Below, in pieces: positions 24,044-32,149 of a stretch of DNA of 64,000 nucleotides. The notes under the pieces were generated by a model that was not told the DNA's origin, did not search any database, and worked only from the letters and a program-made list of their open reading frames with translations. Source of the DNA: Rubrobacter tropicus (GTDB taxonomy: Bacteria; Actinomycetota; Rubrobacteria; Rubrobacterales; Rubrobacteraceae); contig NZ_CP045119.1 in assembly GCF_011492945.1 (NCBI RefSeq), forward strand, positions 1,798,001 through 1,862,000, read 5' to 3'. The translations under genes and the position numbers were made by a program. Each line of letters opens with the position of its first letter. Within the stretch, counting starts at the first letter, position 1.

Positions 24044-24565
24044 ATGAAGCTCGAAGGCAAGAGAGTCGCCGTCCTGCTGGCGGAGGGTTTCGAAGATCTC
24101 GAATACTGGGTTACGGTGATGCGGCTCCAGGAAGAAGGGGCGGAGGTCGTCACCGTCGGTCCTGACAAAGAGCCGGTCTCGGGCAAGAACGCCCTGGAGG
24201 CTCAGGCCGACGCGACCGCTGACGAGGTGGACGCGGAAGGCCTCGATGGGGTAGTCGTGCCGGGCGGGTGGGCGCCGGACAAGCTCAGGCGGTACTCGGG
24301 GATCACGGATCTCGTCAAGACCGTCCACGGGAGGGGCAAGACCGTCGGCATCATCTGCCACGGGGGCCTCGTCGCGATCTCCGCCGGCATCGTGGAAGGC
24401 TCGCGGGCCACCGGCTCCCTCGGCATAAAGGACGACCTCGTCAACGCGGGCGCCACCTGGGTCGACGAGGCGGCCTTCAAGGACGGCAACCTCGTCTGGG
24501 GCCGGGTCGTCGCGGACATACCCGACTTCAACCGCGAGCTAGTCGCCGCGCTGGCCGAGGGCTGA
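24044..24565 (+). CDS. DJ-1/PfpI family protein (type 1 glutamine amidotransferase-like)
   Basis: A 173-residue protein. E14 (LLAEGFEDLEY) and the nucleophile elbow GIICHGG with C105 and H106 form the PfpI-type catalytic set. DGVVVPGGWAPD is another family block. Members act as protein/glyoxal-damage hydrolases or proteases, and the activity of this one is not defined. The last 72 bases (24494-24565) occur again at 32656-32727, at the far side of the accessory island, so the island appears to have inserted into the 3' end of this gene while leaving it intact. Confidence 0.9.
   Translation: MKLEGKRVAVLLAEGFEDLEYWVTVMRLQEEGAEVVTVGPDKEPVSGKNALEAQADATADEVDAEGLDGVVVPGGWAPDKLRRYSGITDLVKTVHGRGKTVGIICHGGLVAISAGIVEGSRATGSLGIKDDLVNAGATWVDEAAFKDGNLVWGRVVADIPDFNRELVAALAEG
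24494..24565 (+). repeat. Island boundary repeat, left copy (3' end of the pfpI gene)
   Basis: These 72 bases match 32656-32727 at 63 positions without gaps, and both end at the TGA stop codon. Eight of nine differences are silent. This is the pattern expected when an element carries a replacement gene end as its attachment site. Confidence 0.75.
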
Positions 24566-24670
24566 GCGTTTCGGAAGTAACGGCGGGGCGGCCGCAAGCA
24601 GGCCAGAGAAGCTGAGAGCTCACGGCACACCAGTAGGTAAACCAATGGAGGCCGTGGACGCGGTGCGAGT

Positions 24671-24706
24671 AGGAGGCACGGGTTCGAACCCCTCTGGGCA
24701 CCCTAC
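24671..24706 (+). other. tRNA-3'-end-like fragment
   Basis: GGGTTCGAACCC with a following TCTGGGCACC looks like a T-arm and acceptor end. The T-stem pairs only three base pairs and no matching 5' half (GGTGCCC) is found upstream. It is likely a leftover tRNA fragment at the island edge, or chance. Confidence 0.3.
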
Positions 24707-24797
24707 TGAATTGTCCGGTTATGTAAAACACGAGCCATTGCCCATGCGCTAGGGTTACTCGATACCACTACCGTACCATCGAGAGATAGGGAACCTA

Positions 24798-25964
24798 ATG
24801 GGGATTTCAAGGCGCGAGAAGTGGAAAGAGCCGAAGAAGAGCCCTGCCTTTCTAGTGTATGGGGCTGATGAAGAGGTCAAAGCAATATTCGAGCGTAGGC
24901 GCATGGAGCGCGGGCCGTCGGAAGAGTCGGAGGCTCTGACGCAATCCAGCTTTATCGAGCCAGCCAAAGAACTAATATTCGACAAGGAGAATGACCGTCC
25001 AGTTTTCCATCCGGTTCTTCCAATGTTCAACACAGAAACAGCTGAACTTGAGCTCTCCGCAGCACTCACTATATCTTTGGGAGAAGACGACTCTGAAGAG
25101 TTGAGGGAATGGGTCAAGCTCGTTCTTGCCCTCGCGGTGATCCACGACGTTCCGGTCTATCCCGATACTGAGGAGCTAGCGTCGGAGCTAGCGTCATATC
25201 ATGAGGAGATGCTTGTAGTAGGTTTCAGGACCCAAGACGAATCCGGTAAAGACGTATTTGTGCGGTTCAACAAGCTGGCGGGAACAAGCGTCGGCACCCT
25301 TGACCATCTCGAAGCTATCAGAGCTACAGAACTACAATCACCAGCTGAGATTCAGTTGATCAAGCGGGCCTTGCTTACAGAGCTGCAGAAAAGGGAAGAG
25401 GCTGGGCGCCTCTTAGCGTCACTTAGACTTGCAATCGCAGAGTTGGAAGGCCTTTTGGATGAAACAGTGCGCAACGAGAACGCTCTTCAACGTTGCTTAA
25501 CTCAGAATCCCATCTTGTTCGGCACTGACTACAGGCGTGTCATCCCGAAGCATCGGTTGGGCGACGAATACGAGATGGATTATGCCCTTGAAAGGGTTTC
25601 TGGTCTGTTTGACTTAGTAGAAATCGAAGCTAGTACACACCTACTGTTCACCCAAAGTGGTGATCCACGCAAAGAACTAGTACATGCCGAGCAGCAGGTG
25701 CTCGACTGGATCGATTGGGTCGAACGGAATGGCGGGTACGCACAAGACCGTCTGCCTGGATTAATACGGCCGTTCGGCTACGTAATCATCGGCAGAACTC
25801 CCAATTTGGATGAAGGGGATCGAGACCGTCTGCGCAGGCGGAACAGCATCTTTCGTGGTGCTTTCCAGATTCTTACCTACGACGACTTGCTGGATAGAGC
25901 GGGAACGCTGCTAAAAATGCTTGAAGGTAGGCTGTTCGACCCTGGATCAACTAAGACCAATTAA
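24798..25964 (+). CDS. sduA: Shedu-like anti-phage nuclease (DUF4263/SduA family)
   Basis: 388 residues. The C-terminal third matches the DUF4263 nuclease domain: LTQNPILFGTDY, then D261 in EMDYAL, E275 and E277 in LVEIEAS, the LLFTQSGDPRKEL block, and HAEQQVLDWIDWV (296-308). These correspond to the PD-(D/E)xK-type active site of Shedu proteins, though the residue after EIE is Ala where Lys or Arg is common. The N-terminal 220 residues are family-variable and probably regulatory. Shedu is a single-gene defence system that cleaves nucleic acid on infection. GC content is well below neighbouring core genes, in keeping with transfer. Confidence 0.75.
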   Translation: MGISRREKWKEPKKSPAFLVYGADEEVKAIFERRRMERGPSEESEALTQSSFIEPAKELIFDKENDRPVFHPVLPMFNTETAELELSAALTISLGEDDSEELREWVKLVLALAVIHDVPVYPDTEELASELASYHEEMLVVGFRTQDESGKDVFVRFNKLAGTSVGTLDHLEAIRATELQSPAEIQLIKRALLTELQKREEAGRLLASLRLAIAELEGLLDETVRNENALQRCLTQNPILFGTDYRRVIPKHRLGDEYEMDYALERVSGLFDLVEIEASTHLLFTQSGDPRKELVHAEQQVLDWIDWVERNGGYAQDRLPGLIRPFGYVIIGRTPNLDEGDRDRLRRRNSIFRGAFQILTYDDLLDRAGTLLKMLEGRLFDPGSTKTN

Positions 25965-26085
25965 TCGTTACGTCAGGACAGCGCTGCTTTCAAGGGCATC
26001 CATGGTATCGTCTCCCAGATCATCCGTTACGAGGGTGGATATTCATCATCTGAGAAATCGTGGCATGAGCCACGCACCGCCTACC

Positions 26086-26208
26086 CTAGGCTCCTAGTGC
26101 GTCCTCCATCGCGCTGGCTGCTGCGTCCCCCAGCCCCGGTATCACGTGGCTGTGGATGTCCAGCGTCATGGCTATGGAGGAGTGCCCGAGCATCTCGCTC
26201 ACTATGTG
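26086..26208 (-). pseudogene. Tyrosine recombinase (integrase) C-terminal remnant 1
   Basis: About 40 codons ending at TAG 26088-26086 read VSEMLGHSSIAMTLDIHSHV then IPGLGDAAASAMEDALG. This is the LGHSSIAMT-x-x-x-Y-SHV end of phage integrases, with His (DIHSHV) where the catalytic Tyr normally stands. No upstream catalytic part is present. It is a relic of the island's mobility gene. Confidence 0.78.
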
Positions 26209-26278
26209 CTAACTACCTTAAGGTCGCCCGTGGCTCCTTTTCCTCTATCTCGTAGGGTGCGCATTGCAGAAGTTGCTC

Positions 26279-26884
26279 TTAGCTGGGGCCGACATCAACA
26301 GCAAGGTAGTATTTCCCGATCGCCGCTCTGGTAAATGGCAAATCTTCTGTGGTCTCCAATTCGCCGCTGGCGCGGCGCACTTGAAGGGTTATATCGTACT
26401 CATTCTGTTCGAGAAGCCTGCCGTACTGTTCTTGATTCAGTATCCTGGCGTACACTGTCACGGTCGCACCCGGTCTTACCCTAACCTGATAGTTATCGAT
26501 AGCATTGCCGTCCACTGTGCGTAACTCATATTTCCCAACTGCATGCTGAGCGTCTGGACCGGGTAACCACAAATAGAAATCACCCCGTGCGAGAACATCA
26601 GCTACTTTTTGGGAGCTATTGGAAAGCTTAACGGCAATCGCTGGAATGGATGGTGGGGCAGGTTCAGGGGTGACGTGATCTATTATTTGGAACAAGCCTG
26701 CGACCACTGCGCCCGCTCCCACAATGGTAGCCGCAACGATCTTGGCGATATTCTTAGTTCTTGTAGATACCGCGCCTAATCGCTCTCTCCAGTTTACCCG
26801 CTGCGGAAGTGGTCTCCCGCGGTGGTCAACGAGTTGCGAATCGCGTTCCTCGTCGGAATCAGGTGTAGGTGGTGACTGAGCCAT
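26279..26884 (-). CDS. Hypothetical membrane-anchored protein
   Basis: About 201 residues from ATG 26884; TTG 26899 is an alternative. A charged N-terminus is followed by one membrane helix (IVAATIVGAGAVVAGLFQII, about residues 48-67). The remaining 130 residues are an outer beta-rich domain with no known signature. The gene lies in the low-GC part of the island, near the Shedu-like gene, but faces the opposite way. A palindrome at 26929 may control it. It could be a defence accessory or a remnant cargo gene. Confidence 0.58.
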   Translation of the reverse strand: MAQSPPTPDSDEERDSQLVDHRGRPLPQRVNWRERLGAVSTRTKNIAKIVAATIVGAGAVVAGLFQIIDHVTPEPAPPSIPAIAVKLSNSSQKVADVLARGDFYLWLPGPDAQHAVGKYELRTVDGNAIDNYQVRVRPGATVTVYARILNQEQYGRLLEQNEYDITLQVRRASGELETTEDLPFTRAAIGKYYLAVDVGPS

Positions 26885-26899
26885 GTCCCCTCGTGGCAA

Positions 26900-27356
26900 A
26901 CTCTCACATAAACATATAACTCGCTATCGTACGGATACAATCCGTACAATCCGTGTCCACTGGTCTTATCCGCAACCGTGCGAAGCTGCTAATGAATGGC
27001 AGTTCAGGGTGTGAGGGAAGTTCCGGCAAGCGCCAGAAGTTCTTATGAGGTCAGCGCATACAAGCGGCTCCTCGCGCTCGAGCGCCAGACGGTCCTTGCA
27101 TATCGTGTTGGGCCGCGGCGTGCTCCCGAGGGTTGCTGCTTGTTACCAATCTTGGTTTGACCCCAACCTGGCACGGGAAACTAGAAAGTGACTACCGACG
27201 TTGAGGAGGGCTCATTTCTTCGACGAGCAGAGACTCGGAAAGAACTATCTCCGACAAACGCTGATAACCACAGCTCCGAAGACGCAACATCTCCCTGCGA
27301 TTCTTCGTGAATTTCTGTTTACCATCTCCAATAAGGTCGTAGGGTTGACAGCGGCA
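26900..27356. other. Gene-free island segment with a palindrome
   Basis: No convincing gene on either strand. GTACGGAT (26929-26936) and ATCCGTAC (26940-26947) form a perfect 8-bp inverted repeat around ACA, about 45 bases upstream of the membrane-protein gene, probably an operator. An additional ATCCGTG follows it. The remainder looks like decayed sequence. Confidence 0.5.
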
Positions 27357-27426
27357 TTACTCCCCGAGCGCCTCCTCCATGGCCTCTGCTGCCACCTCCT
27401 GCATCCCCGGAATCACGTGGCCTCGT
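27357..27426 (-). pseudogene. Tyrosine recombinase (integrase) C-terminal remnant 2
   Basis: The last codons before TAA (27359-27357) read HVIPGMQEVAAEAMEEALGE. This parallels the HVIPGLGDAAASAMEDALG end of remnant 1 about 1.27 kb away, in the same orientation but clearly different in sequence. It is a scrap of a second integrase, fused to unrelated sequence. Confidence 0.65.
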
Positions 27427-27465
27427 GACCCCGCCCTCGCCGTTCGCCCGGCGCCGCCTGGCCAC

Positions 27466-27690
27466 CTAGACCAGCCCCCTCTCGCGGGCGTAGGCCCTCT
27501 GCTCGTCGGTGAATCGGTCGTTGCGGAGCAGGGGGTCCCTCTCCAGGTTGCGCTTGAGCTCGCCGTGGAGACGCGTGTCGTGGCCGGGTTTGAAGCGCCC
27601 TCCACGGGTGGTATGGCCGCAGCCACACAGGCAGCTGCGGCCGGTACCCAGCGGGGCGCCCGTGGGCTGCTCCTGTGGCGTCCCTGCCGC
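27466..27690 (-). pseudogene. Cys-rich CxCGCG-type small protein, start not found
   Basis: A minus-strand frame ending at TAG 27468-27466 reads CLCGCGHTTRGGRFKPGHDT, then RLHGELKRNLERDPLLR and an acidic end RFTDEQRAYARERGLV. The C-x-CGCG...GRF-x-PGHD pattern matches the small protein at 30394. Upstream the frame stays open to about 27790 but has no ATG, GTG or TTG. It either starts at a rare codon or has lost its beginning. The motif is probably a metal-binding ribbon. Confidence 0.5.
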
Positions 27691-27764
27691 CTCCTGGCCT
27701 CGTCCTCGACCGTCGCTGGCCTCCGAGGTATCGGCGGGCCCGCCCCTCCTCCCCGACGTCGCAT

Positions 27765-27794
27765 CTACCTTCAGAATGTCTACCTTCAGAATGT
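27765..27794. repeat. 15-bp tandem repeat upstream of the XRE gene
   Basis: CTACCTTCAGAATGT occurs twice in direct succession (27765-27779, 27780-27794), and a partial third, CTACCTTC, lies near 27816. The spacing and place, just before a small DNA-binding protein gene, suit operator sites. Confidence 0.6.
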
Positions 27795-27830
27795 AGATCT
27801 GTAGTATGCACGCCCCTACCTTCGTTTTCC

Positions 27831-28064
27831 ATGGCGAGGGAAGCGCTGGTGCGGGGGTTCGGGGAGACGGTACGGCGGCTCCGGCTGGAACGAGATTACT
27901 CTCAGGAGCGTTTCGCCGAACTGTGCGGCCTGCACCGCACCTACATCGGCAGCATAGAGAGGGGCGAGAAGGTCGTTACCATCGTGACCGCCGACAAGCT
28001 GGCGCGGGCGCTCGGGATCAGCTTGACGGGGCTGTTCGCGGAATTGGAGCGGGAGCAACCTTAG
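27831..28064 (+). CDS. XRE-family helix-turn-helix protein (small)
   Basis: 77 residues covering one HTH_XRE domain: VRRLRLERDYSQERFAELCG, then LHRTYIGSIERGEKVVTIVT and ADKLARALGISLTGLFAELE. It is the type seen as control proteins of restriction systems and as phage repressors. It is closely related to the XRE protein at 53359-53616, sharing LCGLHR-x-YIG-x-IER and IVTADKLARALG. No restriction or toxin gene is directly attached. The tandem repeat upstream may be its own operator. Confidence 0.83.
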   Translation: MAREALVRGFGETVRRLRLERDYSQERFAELCGLHRTYIGSIERGEKVVTIVTADKLARALGISLTGLFAELEREQP

Positions 28065-28430
28065 GGTATGCTGCTTAAGGACTCCTGCGTGCCTCCTGCC
28101 GCTCCAGCCAGGCGAAGAGGTGCTGAGGATAGGACCGAGGGAGAGAAAACTACTGCTCGGCATTGCGCGGCAGATTGCGTCTCTCTCCTAGCTAGGCGCG
28201 ATCTGCTGACCCAAAGCTGTAGGGCGATTCCTCGACAGCGTCGGCGGACAGTGGGAGGGGACAGCCACGGAGTTGTTGCAAGTTGGAGTCTGGTACTGAG
28301 GTCCAAAAAGACCCATGGAAGGGGCTAGCCCATGCTGAAGTGACCCATCTTGTGCCTTCCCTTACCTCGCAGGTCCCGTGCTGTTAGCATAGTGTGCAGG
28401 GGAAAAACCGCTTGAGGGAGGACAAGGGCC
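28065..28430. other. Gene-free island segment
   Basis: No credible gene is seen in either direction. Short frames here lack ribosome binding sites and sensible composition. The last 30 bases hold the GGGAGGAC ribosome binding site of the next gene. Confidence 0.5.
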
Positions 28431-29720
28431 TTGGCGAACAGGTACTGCAGCAATTGTGGACAGGAGTTGAACGAAGACAGCCGATTCTGTCCTAACTGCG
28501 GACGCCCCGTACACGAAACGGCGCATGTACCCACCCCCGAGGCCGACGTTCCGGTCCCGCCCCCGCCGGTGACCCAGCGGTTTGACACTGCCACCCAGGA
28601 TGCCTCTCAAGAGCGGACCAGCGGCGGCTCCGACCGCGTGCGTGGCGCGTGGGGTTGGTTCTTGGCGCGTCCGGTCCGGACCAAGGTTTTGTTGGGGTTC
28701 GCGGTGCTCGTCGTGGCGCTCATATTGAGTCCGTTGTGGGAAGTGGTGGCCAGGCTCGCGCTCCTCGTAAGCGTTGTCGCACTCATCTGGTGCCTGTTGC
28801 GCCGGAGACCGGCAAGCACGTGGGGCATAGCGGTGATCGCGGCTTTCGTATCCATGTACGCGTTCGGCGGCGTGTCGAACGCCCTCTACAGCGAAACGTC
28901 CGGACAGACGAAGCCCACCGGTGCCGCGTCTTCCGACCAGGCCAACGCCGACCGGCCGAAACGGGAGGCCGAGGAAGCCCCCCGAGAGGTAAGGAGCACC
29001 GAAGAGGGGGCCGAACAGAAGGACCCAGAGGACCGGGGCGCAGGCGCGACGGGTTCCGAGGAGGAGGGCGCCTCAGAGAGCGAAAAGCCCGAAAGCAACC
29101 CCGGCACCGAACCCGCCACAAAGCCGAGCGCCGACGGGGAGGGGGACGCTCCGTCCGGGCAGGCTCCCCAGGTCAAGAGCCCGCCGCCCACGGCGGAAGA
29201 GCAGCTGTACGCGAAGATCGCTGGCGTGTTCTTGCTCGAGGGTAAGCCCGCAAAGGAAATGGCGGAGCACGTGAAGGGCCGGGAGTTCAGGCCTTCCCAG
29301 GCCGACGGGCTGAAGCAGGTGGACATCACCCCAGAATCCCAGGGCTGCCGATACGTAAACGTGGAGTTCTACGAGCAAGCGGCGGAGTTCATGGAATTCA
29401 ACATGGAGGAGGTCTACGCGAGCGTCTACAAGAACGAAGAACTCTCCCAAAGCGTGTGCAACGTGCAGGTCAGCGCCTTCCAGGAACTGCAAAATGACTA
29501 CGGCCAGACGTTCAGCAGGAGGGTCTACGTGACCTCCATGGACAAGACGACCGCGAACAAGGTCGGCGACTGGTTGATGGTCGAGCAGCCCGCGATATGG
29601 ACGGTCAACAAGATGCACCCCGTGGTGGAGGCAGAACTTGCCCAGAACGCGGTCGAGCACGCCGCCGATTGCGCCGAGGACGAGGGCATCTTCGACATGC
29701 AGCCGTTGGATTGCCCCTGA
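28431..29720 (+). CDS. Zinc-ribbon membrane protein with acidic linker
   Basis: 429 residues. The N-terminal double zinc knuckle has CSNCG at residues 6-10 and CPNCG at 20-24. Three to four membrane helices (about 80-155) are followed by a long Glu/Pro/Ser linker (160-260) and a globular C-terminal domain that holds three Cys residues and is probably outside the cell. The membrane block closely parallels that of the protein at 54424, for example VVALILSPLWEVVARL against LVFLSPVAMIVAGL and the final SNALYS/SDALYG. TTG 28431 follows GGGAGGAC. No enzymatic motif; perhaps a sensor or an envelope protein. Confidence 0.75.
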   Translation: MANRYCSNCGQELNEDSRFCPNCGRPVHETAHVPTPEADVPVPPPPVTQRFDTATQDASQERTSGGSDRVRGAWGWFLARPVRTKVLLGFAVLVVALILSPLWEVVARLALLVSVVALIWCLLRRRPASTWGIAVIAAFVSMYAFGGVSNALYSETSGQTKPTGAASSDQANADRPKREAEEAPREVRSTEEGAEQKDPEDRGAGATGSEEEGASESEKPESNPGTEPATKPSADGEGDAPSGQAPQVKSPPPTAEEQLYAKIAGVFLLEGKPAKEMAEHVKGREFRPSQADGLKQVDITPESQGCRYVNVEFYEQAAEFMEFNMEEVYASVYKNEELSQSVCNVQVSAFQELQNDYGQTFSRRVYVTSMDKTTANKVGDWLMVEQPAIWTVNKMHPVVEAELAQNAVEHAADCAEDEGIFDMQPLDCP

Positions 29721-29775
29721 GCGGCGCGAGACGCTTGAGCGGTGCTCGCACCCAAGCAATCCTTACGTAGGTTCG

Positions 29776-30336
29776 TTGAACCAGGGAGCAAACAAAAAAC
29801 GCGAGGCGAAGCTCAGAGAGCGCTGCGAGGTGCTGGCGGGCGTATTGGTAAGTGTGGGCGGCCTTTACCACAACGAGTCCACGACCAAGGACCAGAAAGC
29901 GTACCTCGAGACCATGATCGGGGCGGCGCTTTGGTACTTGCCCGTCCCTAAAGAGTGTTGGACCGGGAAGATATCCCTTGAGGCCATAAGAGCCCACCAC
30001 CCGGATTCTGGGGTCCAAAGGCCGAAGCTGACGGCCGACCACGAGTACCCGAGGAAGATAGCGGCGGGTGAGCTGCTCGGGAGGCACGCGGGGGAGAGGG
30101 CGAAACTCTCGGACGAACTACTGCCGCTTTACGTGGGCAAGTACGGCAGGTTCAACTACGTCACGCCTCAGGAGAACAGGTCGCTGATGCCGCACCAGAG
30201 ACGAAGCGCGTTCGTCGATCCCGCCACCGCCTACCTGGCGGCGGGCATCACGCTCGTCGCGGTAACGGAAGGCGAGCTATCGCAGATCAAGAAAAGAAAT
30301 GCGGCCGCGATAGCACGAGTGCTCCAGCGACTCTAG
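29776..30336 (+). CDS. Hypothetical protein, HNH-endonuclease-like
   Basis: About 186 residues from TTG 29776. No strong ribosome binding site is visible, so the start is uncertain. The middle contains KLTADHEYPRKIAAGELL followed, about 40 residues later, by GRFNYVTPQENRSLMPHQ. A D-H pair, then N-x-V-T-x-x-E-N-x-x-L, resembles the DH...N...EN pattern of HNH-superfamily nucleases, but the zinc or classical second His is not obvious. Its place in a defence-bearing island fits a nuclease. This assignment is tentative. Confidence 0.5.
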   Translation: MNQGANKKREAKLRERCEVLAGVLVSVGGLYHNESTTKDQKAYLETMIGAALWYLPVPKECWTGKISLEAIRAHHPDSGVQRPKLTADHEYPRKIAAGELLGRHAGERAKLSDELLPLYVGKYGRFNYVTPQENRSLMPHQRRSAFVDPATAYLAAGITLVAVTEGELSQIKKRNAAAIARVLQRL

Positions 30337-30382
30337 CCCTAGCCCCTGCGTACCGACGACCGCCTCAAGGCCCGCGTTCGTT

Positions 30383-30388
30383 TATGCT
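30383..30388 (+). promoter_or_regulatory. -10 element giving a leaderless small gene
   Basis: TATGCT ends five bases before ATG 30394. No ribosome binding site is present. Confidence 0.5.
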
Positions 30389-30393
30389 GTGGC

Positions 30394-30636
30394 ATGAGTC
30401 CGGCGGGAGCGAAGGAGGGTCCGGTGGCGAAGGAACGCAAGCCGACGGGAACCTGTTGGTGCGGGTGCGGGCAAGAAACGGGGTCCGGGCGGTTCTTCGC
30501 TCCCGGCCACGACCGGCGGGCGGAGGCTACGCTAATACGCCTGGAGTACGGGGACGTGGCGGGGTTCTTAGAGGCGCACGGCTACGGACCCGGAGGAAGG
30601 AACCTGGCGGAAGCGGCGAATAATCAAGGGCGCTAG
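30394..30636 (+). CDS. Small Cys-rich CxCGCG-type protein
   Basis: 80 residues. The core CWCGCGQETGSGRFFAPGHD (about 21-40) resembles a short metal-binding ribbon and is shared with the broken frame at 27466-27690. Related C-x-CGCG...GRF-x-PGHD proteins are widespread as unnamed small genes in actinobacteria. The remainder is a helical tail. A -10 element five bases upstream of ATG supports leaderless expression. Function unknown. Confidence 0.62.
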   Translation: MSPAGAKEGPVAKERKPTGTCWCGCGQETGSGRFFAPGHDRRAEATLIRLEYGDVAGFLEAHGYGPGGRNLAEAANNQGR

Positions 30637-30714
30637 GCGGGCTCGTACCATGCTCGCAGCCGCGAGGGACAGCCCAGGGACGCCAAGGCGGACGAACTGG
30701 GGAGAGCGCAACGG

Positions 30715-31206
30715 ATGGCCCTGAGGACGATCGTGATCGGCTGGCGGGGGCCGCACACGCCGGAGGAGGTGGGCTTCTCCGATCTCGAGAAAGGCCTGTA
30801 CTTCCTCGCCGGGCGCAGGAGGTACGAGAGGCAAGACCAAATCCAGTACTTCGGCATCACCGAGGGGCCATACCGCAGGCGCCTAAACCGCTGGCACCAC
30901 GCCTTGGGCCAGGTCACAAAGAACCCGACGGTGTGGCTGGGCCAGGTGGAGTACCCGCGCCGGTTCGACCGGAGGCACCTCGAGCTCGCCGAGGGATGCC
31001 TGATCTACTTCTAGGGGCCGAACATCAACCGTAAGAAGCTCGTCACGCCTCCGGAGCCGGTGTGCCTGATCTCGAGGTGGCTCAGGCCCGACGGGGAGGC
31101 CCGCAAGAACCGCCGAGCGATCTACAGGGAGCTCCCCGACGTGGTGTGGTGGGACGGCGCGTACTGGAGGACCGGCAACCTGAAGCCGCCGTACCCGGAC
31201 TACTAG
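30715..31206 (+). pseudogene. GIY-YIG nuclease-like gene with an in-frame amber codon
   Basis: The first 99 residues show a GIY-YIG-like order. GLYFLAGRR (27-35) and YFGITEGPYRRRLNRWHH (45-62) carry the Tyr-Gly and Arg, and E93 in LAEGCLIYF is the likely metal-binding Glu. TAG at 31012-31014 interrupts the family-typical Glu...LI-x-x-LxPxxNxKK stretch. Reading on gives GPNINRKKLVTPPEPVCLIS and a sensible 63-residue tail to TAG 31204-31206. One base change (TTG to TAG) would explain it. Either the gene is dead or a shortened protein is made. Confidence 0.68.
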
Positions 31207-31379
31207 CGTCGGCCGCGAGCACGGGTTGTGTCCAGTGAGCGAAGTGATGGAGCCGGGGGCAGGGGTGTCCACCTGGTTCAAAGCGACTCTCGTGGAGATG
31301 ACCGAGAGGAACTAGTGTCTGGGGCCCCGTAGGGCCCTAAGACAAGATGCCTTGAGCTTTCCTACTGAAGTTCGCAAGC

Positions 31380-32071
31380 TCACCCTTGGCTTTCGTGACG
31401 CTGGCGAATTTCTCGAGCGATCTCGGGCATCAAGCGCGTCGCGCTGCTGGGCGGACGCTGCCGGTCGCTGCGTCCCCTCTCCAGCACTTGGAGCTTCATA
31501 ACGGCACGGTCGAGGGGGGCCGAGACGCTGCCGAATACGTCGGAAGTGCCCTTCCCGATCGCTACGACGAAGGCGGGCGGAGCTGGTGGAACTGGTCATT
31601 TGTGTGGGCTTGCCAGCTGCGACGGAACATGGACATCGTCGGCTCGGCGTCGGAACGCCACTTGAGCAGGTTCAGGTACGCGATCGAGTCGAGGTCCATG
31701 TCGGCCCTCGAGATGATGGGACGGACGTAGTTCCGCACTATGTCCCACGCCGACATGATACGAGTGAGGTCTTCCGTGAGGGCCTCGAACGACGTGAGAA
31801 GGGAGTCCGGTCCTGCAGATTGCAGGTTCCTCAGTGCCCGTATATGCGCTTCCTCGAGGGCATTGTGGGGCACGGCGCCTTTTCCTGGATTTTTGCCCAT
31901 GAACAGGACGCCTCCAAGCCGATACGAAGGACCCACGAAGCCCGGCTGCGGCAGCTCGTCCCCGGAGCCGGGCCGTTGCGCCAAGCGCTCGGCGTCCCGC
32001 CCGAACAGCCGGTGCGGGTCGGTTCGAAGGATGGCTTGCCACAGGCGGGACAGCTCTGTACGGTCGATCAT
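31380..32071 (-). pseudogene. Uracil-DNA-glycosylase-like protein, frameshifted
   Basis: From ATG 32071, which has GGAGG upstream, the protein has VLFMGKNPGKG (55-65), resembling the GxNPG motif of the uracil-DNA-glycosylase superfamily, and SIAYLNLLKWRSD further on. The frame stops at QLRPPSS. One missing base near 31573-31578 (CCGCCCGCC) restores QLRPAFVVAIGKGTSDVFG and about 60 more residues to TGA at 31380-31382. The V-V-A-I-G-K segment fits the superfamily. It sits in the island and could be a defence or repair enzyme. Sequencing error and real decay are both possible. Confidence 0.62.
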
Positions 32072-32149
32072 CTATCCTCCCTAGTTCTCCTCAGACGCTG
32101 CCGTCCGCCGACCGTTGGGGACCTGCGCCGCTGCCGCAACCGGCGTCGG

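Noticed and set aside
24645-24706. Complete tRNA gene
   Set aside because: Only a T-arm and 3' end are present. No D-arm or anticodon arm could be drawn and the T-stem has mismatches.
28068-28328. 86-codon plus-strand frame in the island gap
   Set aside because: No ribosome binding site or motif; composition is unlike neighbouring proteins.
31238-31316. Small plus-strand frame MEPGAGVSTWFKATLVEMTERN
   Set aside because: Too short, lacks supporting neighbours or a clear ribosome binding site; likely chance.
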